From Megalopta genalis (taxonomy: Eukaryota > Arthropoda > Insecta > Hymenoptera > Halictidae): a DNA stretch of 64,000 bases. The stretch covers positions 26,873,302-26,937,301 of the forward strand of contig NC_135013.1 of the NCBI RefSeq assembly GCF_051020955.1, written 5' to 3'. Positions 44,763 to 55,877 of the stretch are shown here, one piece after another. The notes beneath the pieces were generated by a model. It was not told where the DNA came from. It saw only the letters and a list, made by a program, of their open reading frames with translations, and made no database searches. A program made the translations under genes and the position numbers. Numbering within the stretch: position 1 is the first letter of the stretch; every line of letters begins with the position of its first letter.

Positions 44763-46058
44763 TCCTCGCTTCTTCGTAACATGTTCGAACAAGTTGTTTC
44801 CTGTTGCATATGATTCAGTATTCCTTTTCGCGGTTGGAAAATTCAAAAATAATTCAAGTCGTTCGATCTAATTTTGAAACATGTTAGTCGCGTTTGAAAA
44901 GGCATGCTTTAATCCATGAGCGTATATCGTTCGCGACTAAAGTAAGGCATATCGAGCAACGCTGATCGTCGTGCCACATTTTCGCCAAATCGATGGAAAA
45001 TAACACGATGCGATTTTAACGTCGGCGGAACGCGCGCACTTCCGTTCCTCGATCGCATCTCGTCGCGTTTAATTAACGTTCGCGGCATGATTTTTCGCGT
45101 TCAGTTAGGCCGCCGACTCCGCGAACGCGATCCCATTGATTCGCGCCAACGCGGAAACGCACTGTTTCCAGTTCAAGATGCAAATGCGCGACAGGTATAT
45201 GGAAAAAAACGGGCGACCTTGTTCCTCCCGCGCTCGATAGATGTTTCCATCGCGGAGCCGCTCGAAAACATGCACGCTCTCGGTCATCCCGGCACTCCGC
45301 TTTTCTTCCCTTGCCGTTTTCTGGGTCGTTTGTTACCGCGCCGTCGCGCTCTGCGTAGCTACGCGTCTCCTCGTTCGATCTCTTTTTTCGCGTTTTCGTC
45401 ATTTTCCCTTTTCTCCCGCTCGCTGGTCGGTTATTGGGCTGAACACGGGCCCGGCTCCCTTCGCAGCGGTGCGTTCGCCGTGTCGTTAACTGCAGAACAC
45501 CGTGTGCACGTGACAGACGGCACCACCGTGAGTTAAAGCGACTGGAAAATGCGTGCTCTTGCGCGATTCCTCGCCTGAAACTCTGGACAAAGAAAATTAA
45601 AATTGCTTTAAAGGATTTTCATTTTCCCAGCTAAATTTGTATCGGAATATTGCCTCAGCGACGGAATCGTGTCGCCTAAATTATACCAGTCTTTTTATCG
45701 TTTTATTCACATAATGGAACGTGTTTCAGAATTGTATAAAAATGTCTTTCGCAGATTCATGAACATTGCGGTTATGATTATTAGTGAACTGCGGATCTTT
45801 GCGCAGACTGAAAATGTTTCACATTCGTTTCAGAAAACCGGGTAGACGTTTGTTTCTTCTCTTAATGATCATGATAGGTAACAAAAAAATGGAGTCGAGT
45901 CTTTAAAACCTTCCAACACTTTTTCAGTTTCATATCTCGCGTACTCTTTCACGTCAATCATTCTCGAATGATTAAACTGCGGATTTTATGCGAAATGAAA
46001 ATGTTCCGCATTCGTTGCAAAAATACAGGAGTGACTCATGGATTTCTAACCTTCTTCT
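44763..46058. other. Intergenic; two 'CTGCGGAT' ends
   Basis: GC-rich stretch at 45000-45540 with overlapping frames on both strands and no domain. AACTGCGGATCTTTGCGCA at 45785 and AAACTGCGGATTTTATGCGA at 45972 are both followed by a similar GAAATGAAAATGTTYCRCAT stretch, two same-orientation copies of the GACTGCGGATTT-family end. Confidence 0.5.
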
Positions 46059-46196
46059 TTAACCCTTTCGCTACGGGCGGATTTTCCGCCGCGGTACTTC
46101 TGCTGGACGGCGCGCTGCGACATCGCTGCACGCTACAAGACGCCGATCGTTGCGGGGGTACCGCAGCGGAGAACCCGCCCGTAGCAAAAGGGTTAA
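46059..46196. mobile_element. 138-bp TTAA MITE, 'CCCTTTCGCTACGGGCGG' family
   Basis: TTAA at 46059-46062 and 46193-46196. The left end TTAACCCTTTCGCTACGGGC runs into the hairpin GGCGGATTTTCCGCC (46076-46090); the right end mirrors it (GCGGAGAACCCGC). Homologous in inverse orientation to the right ~125 bp of the element 29271-30305. Confidence 0.88.
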
Positions 46197-46309
46197 TCCA
46201 AATGAAGTTAAACAAAATTGAAAGAAATAAGGCATATCTATTTATCCGTTGTTGAGAGAAAAATAAGGTGAATTAGCTTTCTGCAGTAAGCACTGACTTT
46301 ATTCGCTAC

Positions 46310-46651
46310 AAACGATAGTGGCCTGTAGTATCTGGGTGGCATCTTATGGAAGGCCACTATAGTGGCCCTTAGTACCTCGATGGCATCTTATGGAAGGCCA
46401 CTATAGTGGCTCTTAGTATCTCGATGGCATCTTATGGAAGGCCACTATAGTGGCCCTTAGTACCTCGATGGCATCTTATGGAAGGCCACTATAGTGGCCC
46501 TTAGTACCTCGATGGCATCTTATGGAAGGCCACTATAGTGGCTCTTAGTATCTCGATGGCATCTTATGGAGGGCCACTATAGTGGCCCTTAGTACCTCGA
46601 TGGCATCTTATGGAGGGCCACTATAGTGGCTCGTAGTATCGAAAGGGTTAA
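46310..46651. repeat. 44-bp minisatellite, 7 copies plus one degenerate, ending in a TTAA terminus
   Basis: CCACTATAGTGG at 46354 + 44n, n = 0 to 6, and a worn copy at 46310. Spacer (CCTTAGTACCTCGATGGCAT...) is the complement of the 29-kb unit with changes. The array ends CGTAGTATCGAAAGGGTTAA at 46651, the same kind of terminus that opens the 29-kb element. With 46059-46196 this may be one composite element inverted relative to 29271-30305. Confidence 0.92.
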
Positions 46652-46959
46652 TAACTTTAATGGCATGAAAATGGTGTATTTGAATCCTCTCATTGTTTTA
46701 ATTTCGCTGCTGCTTCAAGTCGCGCCTACTGTTCCGGCCGAATCGCGGACCGCGGGTCAACGCACGTTCGACATTCGATGTACGCCGTCTCGCCGTTTTT
46801 GTCGAATAAACGGCGAGGCGGCAAGACAATAACCCGATCGACGTGCGTTGGCCGGACCGTCAAACGCTCGCCTCGGCCGTTGTAAACACGCGGCGTTTTT
46901 GCCTTAGGAGGCAATGACCCGGCCTTCGACACCTGACGATGCTTCTCCTTGAACATCGG

Positions 46960-47515
46960 CCAGGTGTCTATATATACTTGCCCCCTAGCCTGACACGCTG
47001 TACAATTGCTGTCGTGTGGCACTTTTGGGGCAAAGCAAACCACAAAATTCCTTACACGGACGCGGAGTTAAGACTGGGTCTTCCGTACCCGGCCTAATGA
47101 CCGATAAGAGAAGGCGTTGGTTTACCCACGTTCGAACCCCTCGTAGGTGTTCCGTCGGGGGGTGGGTACTAAATTTCTTGTGTACGCCAGATCTGGCGAG
47201 GAAACATATCTGCGCCACTTTCGCGGTGGCCAGATTTGCAATAAATGTCTATATATACTGCCGCAAATTTGATAACGGGGGATTTTTTGGTAGACAACGT
47301 TATCGCATATAGACCAGTATTATTCAGCGCCCTTGCGCCTATACGAAGCCGTGCTTCCATTTCGTAGCCTCAGTGAAGCCGTGCTTCACTTCGTAACAAA
47401 TTCGTAGCCGTGCTCCAAGAATTGTAAACGAGGACTGTGGAGTCCAACAAATATATCGTTGTCGTCTCCTCACGACTTCCGGCGGTTATTTTGTGCCGTG
47501 CGCAACACCTACTAA
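46960..47515. other. Possible solo LTR or unclassified repeat
   Basis: Contains two GTCTATATATACT(T/G) TATA-like motifs (46967 and 47248), an AATAAA near 47238, then repeats of GAAGCCGTGCTTC and CGTAGCC, and a TC-rich stretch ending GTGCGCAACACC. AGGTGT at 46963 and ACACCT at 47508 are inverted. The order (TATA box, polyA signal, repeated U5-like part) would fit a solo LTR, but no target duplication or primer-binding site is visible. Confidence 0.25.
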
Positions 47516-47585
47516 TTTTTGTTATAAACGCATCAAATCCGCAGTCTAATTATTATAGCGAAGAAAACTGTTCGGTACACTTCTC

Positions 47586-47875
47586 TTAACCCTAGAAAGA
47601 TAACCATATGACAACGTACGTAAAAGATAACCATACGCTTCAGAGGCGCATGCTTTTCTAAGGCGTCAATTTTATACTAACAATGGATATTTATTTAAGT
47701 TAATCTAGTCATTTTAAAGGTTTGGCATTATTGTCAAAATAAAATGCATTTATATTATATTTTTTTATATTTTAAGTAATTTTAAACTTAAATCACTAGA
47801 CCTCTATGAAAAATTAACAAAAATCAACAGCCTTCGCAGGCGCCTCTGCGACGTAGGTTATCTTTCTCGGGTTAA
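47586..47875. mobile_element. 290-bp piggyBac MITE with canonical ends
   Basis: TTAACCCTAGAAAGATAACC on the left and GGTTATCTTTCTCGGGTTAA on the right; CCCTAGAAAGATA is the classical piggyBac terminus. GATAACCATA is repeated inside the left end. GCTTCAGAGGCGC and GCGCCTCTGCG are inverted subterminal motifs. No transposase. Confidence 0.93.
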
Positions 47876-48862
47876 TCAGTTAGGGTCTAAAGCACTCTTT
47901 AAAGAAGTCTTTAAAGCATAATACATAAAAGATTGATTACCATGTCCTAAATTTCCATAATTTCTTCTATAAGTCTCGAACCGCAGTTAGTCGAATCGCA
48001 ATTAGTATACATCAAATTCTCACGGCGCAAGCTGTGCTTTAATCAACATATGTTCCACTTAAATGCAATTCAATTGACCTTGGATATTAAACCTTCGATT
48101 AAACCTGATCGATAAGAATCCTCGTTTTCGTCCGAGGAAAATCGCGGGATCGGCCCGAGGCGAACCGAGTCAGAAAATGCGACTGCCGAGAATTCGCGAA
48201 AAAAAGGCTGTTCAAAACGAACGCGACGGTTTCATCACGAAAATGGGAGGCCGTATTCTATCGGAACGATTCCCGGGTATGGGATCGTGTTTCAGAAGTT
48301 GGATGCCCGAGTTCTGGAGGGTCCGGGACACCGTTGAACCGGCGAAATCGACGAGGGGCACGTGTCACAGGAAACGGCCCGATTCCGCAACGGAAGGGGA
48401 GAAATAAGAATCCGCGGGAATGGAAATCGAAGCGGAATCGGGCCACCGATTGGAGTAGTAGTACGGACGATCGAACGGGTTCCTTTACTCCGGTCGAATC
48501 AGTAATTTATCGAAACCGGACGAGACGCCACTCGCCGGCCGAGTGGACGCAAGAAAATCCGAGCATCTTCCAATATCCCGTGGGGTCCGAGAGGAAGGAC
48601 GACTTCGATTCCTCCATTAGGTTTATGCAAACACTCGTCACCGTGCGAGCACATATTTCTCCTCAATTAATCGGCGATAAATCGTGGCCCTTGTCGGGCA
48701 CGTGACTCGCATCCGGGGCTCCCAGCGAATTTACGAACCGCGTAATGGACTCTCGAGTGTAATCTACTACGGGGCTACAGATTCGACGTAGAAGCCGCTG
48801 GCTGAATTTTTGATTTCGTAATTATCCGAGTCGTGAAGCTGCTTTCGTTAGGAATTGTTGAA
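47876..48862. other. Intergenic, nothing recognised
   Basis: AT-rich then GC-rich (48100-48720). The 123-codon frame at 48334-48705 is rich in Arg/Ser without a domain and has antisense shadows. Confidence 0.55.
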
Positions 48863-49021
48863 TATGCGGTAAATTTTGCCTAATTGATTCTCGGCTTGTA
48901 TAGAAAAATAGACACTTTGGGAGGAGAAGATACGATTATTCGAGCCTTGCGACTCGTTTTTATAGCCAAATTGTTCAGTTTTGTTTCCAAGCTGAGGGTC
49001 AATTAGAGAGAATTTACTGTA
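48863..49021. mobile_element. MITE related to the CAGTAATTTCTC family, copy 2 (diverged)
   Basis: Worn left end TATGCGGTAAATTTTGCCTA and right end TAGAGAGAATTTACTGTA. The core GGAGAAGATACGATTATTCG is shared with 54363-54582. Its right part is included in the first unit of the 360-bp repeat. Confidence 0.6.
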
Positions 49022-49640
49022 TTTCTTTATTCAGGCTATTATAAAAATTGTGAGAAATTTGAATAAATTATATCTTGTAATTCTCGCAAAAGGCAACATT
49101 TGTTAGCAGCTTTTAGACCTCGGTTGGATTACTGTTAAGTATTGTACAGTTTTTATCGTAGTACTTGCTTCAATAATGTAATTTATACTGAATATTTTCC
49201 CATCATTTATTTGTAATTATTATGATCGTACGCTGAGAAATTGGTCATTTGTCTGTGATAGGTTTAGGGTGAAACCGAACGAAGAGGAGATACGGTTATT
49301 CGAGCCTTGTTACTCGTTTTTACAGCCAAATTGTTCAGTTTTGTTTCCAAACTGAGGGTCAATTAGAGAGAATTGACTGTATTTCTTTATTCAGGCTATT
49401 ATAAAAATTGTGAGAAATTTGAATAAATTATATCTTGTAATTCTCGCAAAAGGCAACATTTGTTAGCCGCTTTTAGACCTCGGTTGGATTACTGTTAAGT
49501 ATTGTACAGTTTTTATCATAGTACTTGCTTCAATAATGTAATTTATACTGAATATTTTCCCATTATTTATTCGTAATTATTATGATCGTACGCTGAGAAA
49601 TTGGTCATTTGTCTGCGGTAGGTTTAGGGTGAAACCGAAC
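48921..49640. repeat. 360-bp tandem duplication, two units
   Basis: CGAGCCTTG at 48941 and 49301, and the sequence to 49280 and 49640 follows with few differences. Exact 360-bp period. The duplication captured the right half of the MITE at 48863-49021. Confidence 0.93.
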
Positions 49641-49642
49641 GG

Positions 49643-51071
49643 AAGTCATCCAATTATAACTTGGAGGTGTCTTCCGAATGTAGCTTTAGATACTTCATAT
49701 CTTATACGTACACTATGTTAGCGCAAGCTTCGACTGCCTTTCACGTATATTCTCCGTAGAAAAAGACTATTCTCCGAAGAACACTTTCGGTTTCTTAAAA
49801 TATGGCCGGACTTTTAAATTGCTCCGGAATGATTCAGGGAATCGTATAGCAGAACCAATTAGGAAACTCTCCGGTGCCTTATAAAATGTTTCACTTTGCC
49901 CCAAGATGAATATTAATGCGCCGAGCAAGAAATGCATAAGTCATGCAGAATATAAGACGCCTAATGAATATTCAAGGAAATAACATCGGAGCATTTTTAA
50001 AAAACGACATTTCTCGTTGCGCGATCGATGAAAGTTATTTCGATTCTGTTTGATAATTTAGAATCGCTTTAGACAAATTAAAGCTACGTTCGTACGTGAA
50101 ACCAGTTAGATCATAGAAACACATTATTAGATTACACATTCATATTTAGCATATCGTAATGTTTTCTTTAATTAAAAATATAGGCTCGTATCACCCACAT
50201 TCGTGGGCCGAGTATTTCGCACCAGGAACGATCGAACTTTAAATATTATATTTGAAATGTGCGTATAGAACGTAATAAAAAAAGTGCAAATGCGAACATT
50301 GAATTCGTTCCATAAATAACGTTAGCCGCCGGTAATACATTTTTTAATTACTCCAAAATATTACGTATTAATCATCTCATGTCTCCACGCACACATTTTT
50401 CCCTCTTCATTCTGTGAGCATATCGCGGGCACGATTCATTTCATAATACAATGATAAATACATTTCTTCGTTACCAAAAATGTCTGTTTTATTCAACAAA
50501 CATTTTCCTTTCCGCTCGAGCAAATTTTTATTCGCCGAATATTCACAGCACGCGCAGGCGGTGCAAACGAAAATACTAAAAGTATACTGAATAATTGATA
50601 ATAAAACATCGCGGCGACCATGATTACGCGGAATCAGCACAGCGACACAAGAATCCGTTACACAAAATACCGGAATAAATGTATCGGCGCGCGCGAGAGA
50701 GCTCTAGCTAGCGGGCGCACGAGCGAGAACAGGCGGCGAAGCAACAGCCCTCTCTTTCTCCGGCTTTCGAGGATCGTTTGCATATTCCGCGGAAAAAGCC
50801 GAGCACCCGTATTACCCGAGTGACAACCATAACTCGAACCGGAACGAGCTTCGGTAAATATGCATTGAGTCTCGTGACGCTCGGCCCCCGGCCCGTGATC
50901 GATCGCCTGTTGTCGCGCGTCAGACCCGAACATCGTAATTACGACCATAAATTTAGCGGTGCCCAGAATCGTTGGGTTTAAGGTTCCCGGTCTATAATTA
51001 GCGCGAACCTAATGCCTCGTCTCTCGCGTGGATCTCCGAACCGAGGATCGTGGAACTCGACGCTCAAGTTC
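49643..51071. other. Intergenic, nothing recognised
   Basis: AT-rich unique sequence to 50600, then GC-rich. No supported gene. Confidence 0.6.
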
Positions 51072-51102
51072 GCCGGACTGGATTCACGGATTCCAATGAC
51101 TA

Positions 51103-51471
51103 TACAGGGTGTCCCAAAAATGTCTCGCAAACCGAAAGTGGCGGGTTCTTCAGGTTATTTGAAGCAACTTTTTCCTTTACAAAAATTTTCTCCGAGGCAC
51201 CGTTAACGAGTTATCAATGAAAAACTGTGACCAATTAGAGGCGAGCTCGGCTGGCGCGAGGCGACCGAGCCAATGAGCGGAACTGGTCTTCGTGCGCTGG
51301 TTGGCTGGACCGCCTCGCGTCAGCCGTACTCGATTCTTATTGGTCACTGTTTTTCGTTAATAACTCGTTAACGGTGCCTCGGAGGAAATTTTTGTAAAGG
51401 AAGAAGTTGCTTCAAATGATCTGAGAAACCCGCCATTTCTGGATTGCGAGACATTTTTGGGACACCCTGTA
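51103..51471. mobile_element. 369-bp foldback MITE (CAGGGTGT family), copy F
   Basis: TA-flanked; ends TACAGGGTGTCCCAAAAATG and GGGACACCCTGTA. Very close to copy C throughout, including the GC-rich centre. Sits within one of two related ~110-bp host segments. Confidence 0.93.
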
Positions 51472-51691
51472 GTATCGCTCTAAATTAGTAGATCGTCCCG
51501 TGAACAACGTTGATTCATGTATGCGAACGTTCGATACAATGATTATGGTTCTTAGTGTTTTTTTAAAGGAGATTTTAATTCTTCGAATGGGATTGACTCG
51601 GCCGATTATTTCCATCGGACTGAATTCGCAGATTCCAGTGACGTATTCGTTCTAAATTAGTAGATCGTCCGGTGAACATTGTTGATTTATG
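51472..51691. repeat. Duplicated host segment around the MITE
   Basis: CTAAATTAGTAGATCGTCC with GTGAACA...GTTGATT(C/T)ATGTA occurs at 51480-51522 and 51650-51692. The preceding stretch GGATTCACGGATTCCAATGAC before MITE F matches GAATTCGCAGATTCCAGTGAC at 51624. The second copy lacks the MITE. Confidence 0.85.
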
Positions 51692-52262
51692 TACAGTGGC
51701 CCACAAAAGCGCAATAACTTTTTTAAAACTGGACTAAGTGACCTGAATTTTTTTATGGCCAAAATGCTTTTCTTAAATTTTGCTGTTACTTGGAATAACA
51801 GAGAAAAAATAAAAAGCTCTCGTTTTTTAACTTTTTTATCTGAGCCTATAACGAAAATTTAAAAAATGTCTTTCGTAGAATCAATTGGCGTTGTTATGAG
51901 TTATAACAAATTAAAGATGGCAAAAATCGCAGTTTTATCACGATTTACTGGAAGAAATCTGGAGTTTTTTTTTAAATCTTTCAATGCTTGGAGCTCGACT
52001 TTGGGTTAACCGATTTCTACAACAATAACCGAGATCTACGAGAGGCATTTTTTAAATTTTCGTTTATAGGCACAGATAGAAAAACTTAAAAAACAAGAGT
52101 TACTTATCTTTCTTTGTAAGTAACAGCAAGATTAAAATTCTTCAAGCAACAGCAAAACTGAAAAAAGGCATTTTAGTCATCGTCTAGTAGACTAGTCTCG
52201 CTATCATCTAAAAAATTCAAGTCACTTAGTCCAGTTCTAAAAAAGTTATTGCGTTTTAGAAG
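51692..52262. mobile_element. ~570-bp foldback element, AT-rich
   Basis: Left arm GCGCAATAACTTTTTTAAAA with CTGGACTAAGTGACCTGAAT; right arm is its complement (ATTCAAGTCACTTAGTCCAG...GTTATTGCG). The arms continue with worn pairing around TCTGTTATTCC and AAATTTTCGTTATAGGC. Starts at TA in the second host segment (TACAGTGGCCCACAAAAG). The right boundary is approximate. A relic arm is at 8993. Non-coding. Confidence 0.75.
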
Positions 52263-54362
52263 GTGCATTTTTAAAGAAGTTTTCCTGCGAATTGCAACGC
52301 TTAAACAGCGAACTTTCATGCAAAATAAAAGTTGTCGAAGATATCTGTAAGAAACCTAAGTCCGAGAAAAATGTCATTCTTATTGTAGTCATTTTAATAA
52401 GTGACACATAATGTAAAGCTATGTCTAAATTCTTCTAATATCTTCACAGTCTCATATTTGATCTAATCAATCCTGTTAAAAACGAATCGCGAGCAAATCC
52501 GCAGTCTATTGACGACGAATATTCATCGTTATGGTTCGCTCCTTACGAGAAGCGCGAAACAAAAGTGCAAGAAAACATTTATAAGTATAATAAGCGTTAT
52601 AGTTACAAGCATAGTGCGTAGATCAGCGAGGATCGCGACGGTGCTAATGGGCGGGCCGCGACAAGTGTTAAACAGCGACGCTTTTAAATTTCACGTTGAA
52701 GCTGCACGCACGTGATCGAGCAATTAGCTACGGATACTGGCCGTCCTAATCTGATTTTGATGCGAAGGCTCGAAGTAAATTAGACCGCCGTTATCGCGTC
52801 AAGCGAGACGACGTTCGGAGCGTAATATCCGGAAACGTGCCGTGCTCGCTGTGAAACGAAACCGCCTGTCTTCCCGTGGCAAGAATGATTAGTCTTTGTC
52901 ATTCTCAGTTAGGGAAGCGATATCCGGTTGCGCGGGTCTGGGATCTCTATTTTTCTCGTCTTGAGAGGCGTGCTCTCTCAATTAGCAGCTGTCCAACGAA
53001 TCCACCGAGCCATTCCGACGGAATTCAATTCGACAACTGGCCGGACGCCGCGCTGATTAACAGAACAACTGAAATTAGCTCGGCTACTCGCCCGGAGAAT
53101 GTTAATTTCGCGGGTCGAACAATGGCCGGCTCTGAAGGCGATGATTTAGCTCGGCTCCCGCGAGCAAATTGCCACGGGCTCCCCCGTATTTTTCGCTTCC
53201 AGGTGGTTCTTTTTTCTCCCTCCCCGTTTCTGTAGCGCTCCGCTCTATTCACGCTCGGGGAAACGTGGTTCCGTGTGCGCCTTGCAAATCTCCGCGCGAT
53301 CTCTCTTTCTTTTGTTGCAACTGCAAAAATCGTTCCGCGGCCGACACGGAACGGGCTCGCTTAATCGTGGTCTACGGAGCACGAAGGCCGAAAACGTTCC
53401 CTCGAGGAGCTGCTTCCGAAGGCTCTCCGTGGAAATTCGCGATTCCTGATCGAACGCGCTCATCCGTTTCGGACACGACGCGCGGTATCCTTTCCCAAAA
53501 CGTTGGCCGAAATGCGATTTTCGAAGTCGAAATGCAAATATATAGGGTGTTTATTTTACACTGCGCGTTGAACCATCTTCGTTAGTTTCGCCGATATCGG
53601 GAAATCTGTCAGGACAATTCTGTTTAGTTCGATGCTGAGAATACCGCGAATCGTGTTTTTCTCTTAAAGTCGCTTTTTTTCAGGTATACAAGATCGTCAG
53701 AATCCGTCAACGTTGCTGAGAGCTACGAATAATTAGAGATCGCGATTTCCGCAGACTTTCATCACTTGCCACCGAAACCTGAAAGAATCGTCTGAAGGAA
53801 TTCGATAAAAATGTTGCTTGCCTGTGCGTCGTCAACGTTTCGGTTTCTCGTTGTATGCTCGGATGAAAAATTAGCAAAATGTGATCGTTTGTTTGTTGTT
53901 CCAGCTGATAGTTATTCTTTGGTCTGGCAAATTAAACCAAACTGTGGTGTAACATCTTAAAAAATGTCAGCTCGTTTGGTGCAATTTAAAAACAGTTTGT
54001 CAAATCAAATTTTATATTTCAATATTATGCAATAATAGCGAAACATTGGCAAATCATTGATATTGACAAGAATTAAGTTGAAAACGAGGCTTACGTCTTG
54101 GTTGCGAGTGGTTCGCCGTTTTTAAACGAATTTTTAAACGGAACTCGATGGAGCGAGCACCGTATTTTTCGCGCGTTTTCTCCGAAGATATTGCTATCTT
54201 TATAACAACGTAAAGAGAATTCTACACAATGTGTAGCATTGGTCTCAGAATATTCTAAACATCTTGAAATTTGCGAATACGTTTTTGTTTTCGCTTAAAT
54301 TACAATCTAAATAGCCAATGATCGCTGCTCTTTACGTACGAGTATGCTCGTCGCGACGCAAA
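52263..54362. other. Intergenic, nothing recognised
   Basis: A solo AAATCCGCAGTC end at 52497-52508. GC-rich unique sequence with overlapping frames on both strands at 52876-53585 and no domain; AT-rich after 53700. Confidence 0.55.
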
Positions 54363-54582
54363 TACCGTAATGTCTCTCTAATTGACGCTTAGATTGTCCC
54401 CAAAAATGGACAATCTGGGGAGAGGAGATACGATTATTCGAGGCTTGCAGTTAGTTTTTTATAGTTACCGATTGTCAACAATTATAAAAACGAGCCGCAA
54501 GGCTCGAACGATCGCATCTCCTCTTCCCAAATTGTCCATTTTTGTGCAGAATCTGAGCGTCAATTAGAGAGACATTACTGTA
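54363..54582. mobile_element. 220-bp TA-flanked MITE (CAGTAATTTCTC family), copy 3
   Basis: TACCGTAATGTCTCTCTAAT on the left and ATTAGAGAGACATTACTGTA on the right. Inner arms (GGACAATCTGGGGAGAGGAG / TCCTCTTCCCAAATTGTCC) as in 9777-9959, and the core ACCGATTGTCAACAA is shared with that copy. Confidence 0.88.
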
Positions 54583-55380
54583 TTGCCACTTCTCCACGAC
54601 GACTATACTCGTCGAATACAGCCAACTGCATAATACAGCATTCGCGCGCGGATTAAGTTCGCGGTGTCACGACCCGCGGCGTGTTTGAAGGACGTTAAAA
54701 GGCACGCTGGCTGCGAAACGGCGCGCCGTCGCTGCTATTATTTTCTACGTACACGCGGATTCTACAGCTCGTTCGTCACCGAATAGTCGATCTCGCGTCT
54801 GCGTCGAATTTATCGTCTGCAAACGATGGAATAACGCAATCCGAGTTCTAGCACCGGCGCGCGCGCGCGCGCGCGCCTGTATACTGACGATCAAAAGTGA
54901 GCGATAGCCGCGGATTATTGCCGCTGACCAAGTGCAGGGGCAACGATGCTCATACTGAAATTCCATCCGCAGTTACTAAACAGCCACTGGGAACTTTGAA
55001 CTCCGTTCATTCGTTTACCGAAGTTCGTAACGCTGTAAGTTGCAATACGCTATCCCATGGAAATCGTATTAAACTTCAGCTTTTTTACATTAACTCGCGC
55101 GTGCCATCCCGCGCCTCCCGCCTCGAGATCATGCATATTTAATGTTCTCGCTGCTTTTACTTCCGTAATCTTTGCGTATCTTTTAAATTGAACCCCGAAC
55201 GCACCTGAAGGAGAGCTGTGCAAGCAATTTCTTCCGCGTTAGTCGTATCTTCGTGATTTAACACACGAACGCCGGTTCCTTTCGACGATTATGTGACTGG
55301 GAGTATTCCTTCGATTTATAAGCTATTATTACGATTACAATTATTCTAATCTTATTTATCAATTCTTTCCAACACATTTC
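54583..55380. other. Intergenic; (GC)n run
   Basis: An alternating GCGCGC tract of about 20 bp lies at 54857-54877, a sequence able to adopt Z-DNA. Otherwise unique sequence, no gene supported. Confidence 0.6.
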
Positions 55381-55877
55381 TTAACCGTTTCAGTCCCGAG
55401 CAGCGCGATCGCGCTGTTCAGATCTTGTGTCGCGATCAAAACTTTAGCGACGCACGTACATCGCATAGCTCTGCTTTTCCTCATTTTTCTTCTTTTTGTT
55501 GTGTTTGTCAATCTTGACGAGCGTTGTCGCGCCGCTTGGTTCTCTTCGCAATTAACACGTTCCGTGCCGAGCTTTTTTTACTCGAATCTTCACACTTTGA
55601 TATTTTACTAAAACTTGATGTATTACGTGCAATTATTAATTCTCGTACACATAACAACGTAACAAAAACTTATCAACGCCCATTCTTGCGGTGGAAATTG
55701 ATTCTTCGGTTCTAAATTTCTTGGAAACAATTTCTTCAGTTCACTAAGTAAACATGCAAGCGTGTACCATCGATGGTACACGTGGCACGGAACGTGTTAA
55801 TTAACACAAGCACCATTACGCTGTTCGTCACTTTTCGACCGTGTTTTCTGAATAACCCCCGGGACTCAAACGGTTAA
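55381..55877. mobile_element. TTAA element, 'CCGTTTCAGTCCCGAG' family, with nested MITE
   Basis: TTAACCGTTTCAGTCCCGAG at the left, followed at once by the perfect palindrome CAGCGCGATCGCGCTG; the right end reads CCCGGGACTCAAACGGTTAA. TTAA at both sides. The 249-bp MITE 55552-55800 is inserted inside; without it the element would be about 252 bp. Confidence 0.85.
55552..55800. mobile_element. 249-bp TTAA MITE, 'CACGTTCCGTGCC' family, copy 2, nested
   Basis: Inverted relative to copy 1 at 5702-5950 and of identical length, about 98% alike by eye. Here the subterminal palindrome is perfect: GTGTACCATCGATGGTACAC. Confidence 0.93.

Noticed and set aside
47120..47150. GTTCGAACCCC resembling a tRNA B box
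   Set aside because: No A box, acceptor stem or cloverleaf could be formed around it; other GGTTCGA hits failed likewise.
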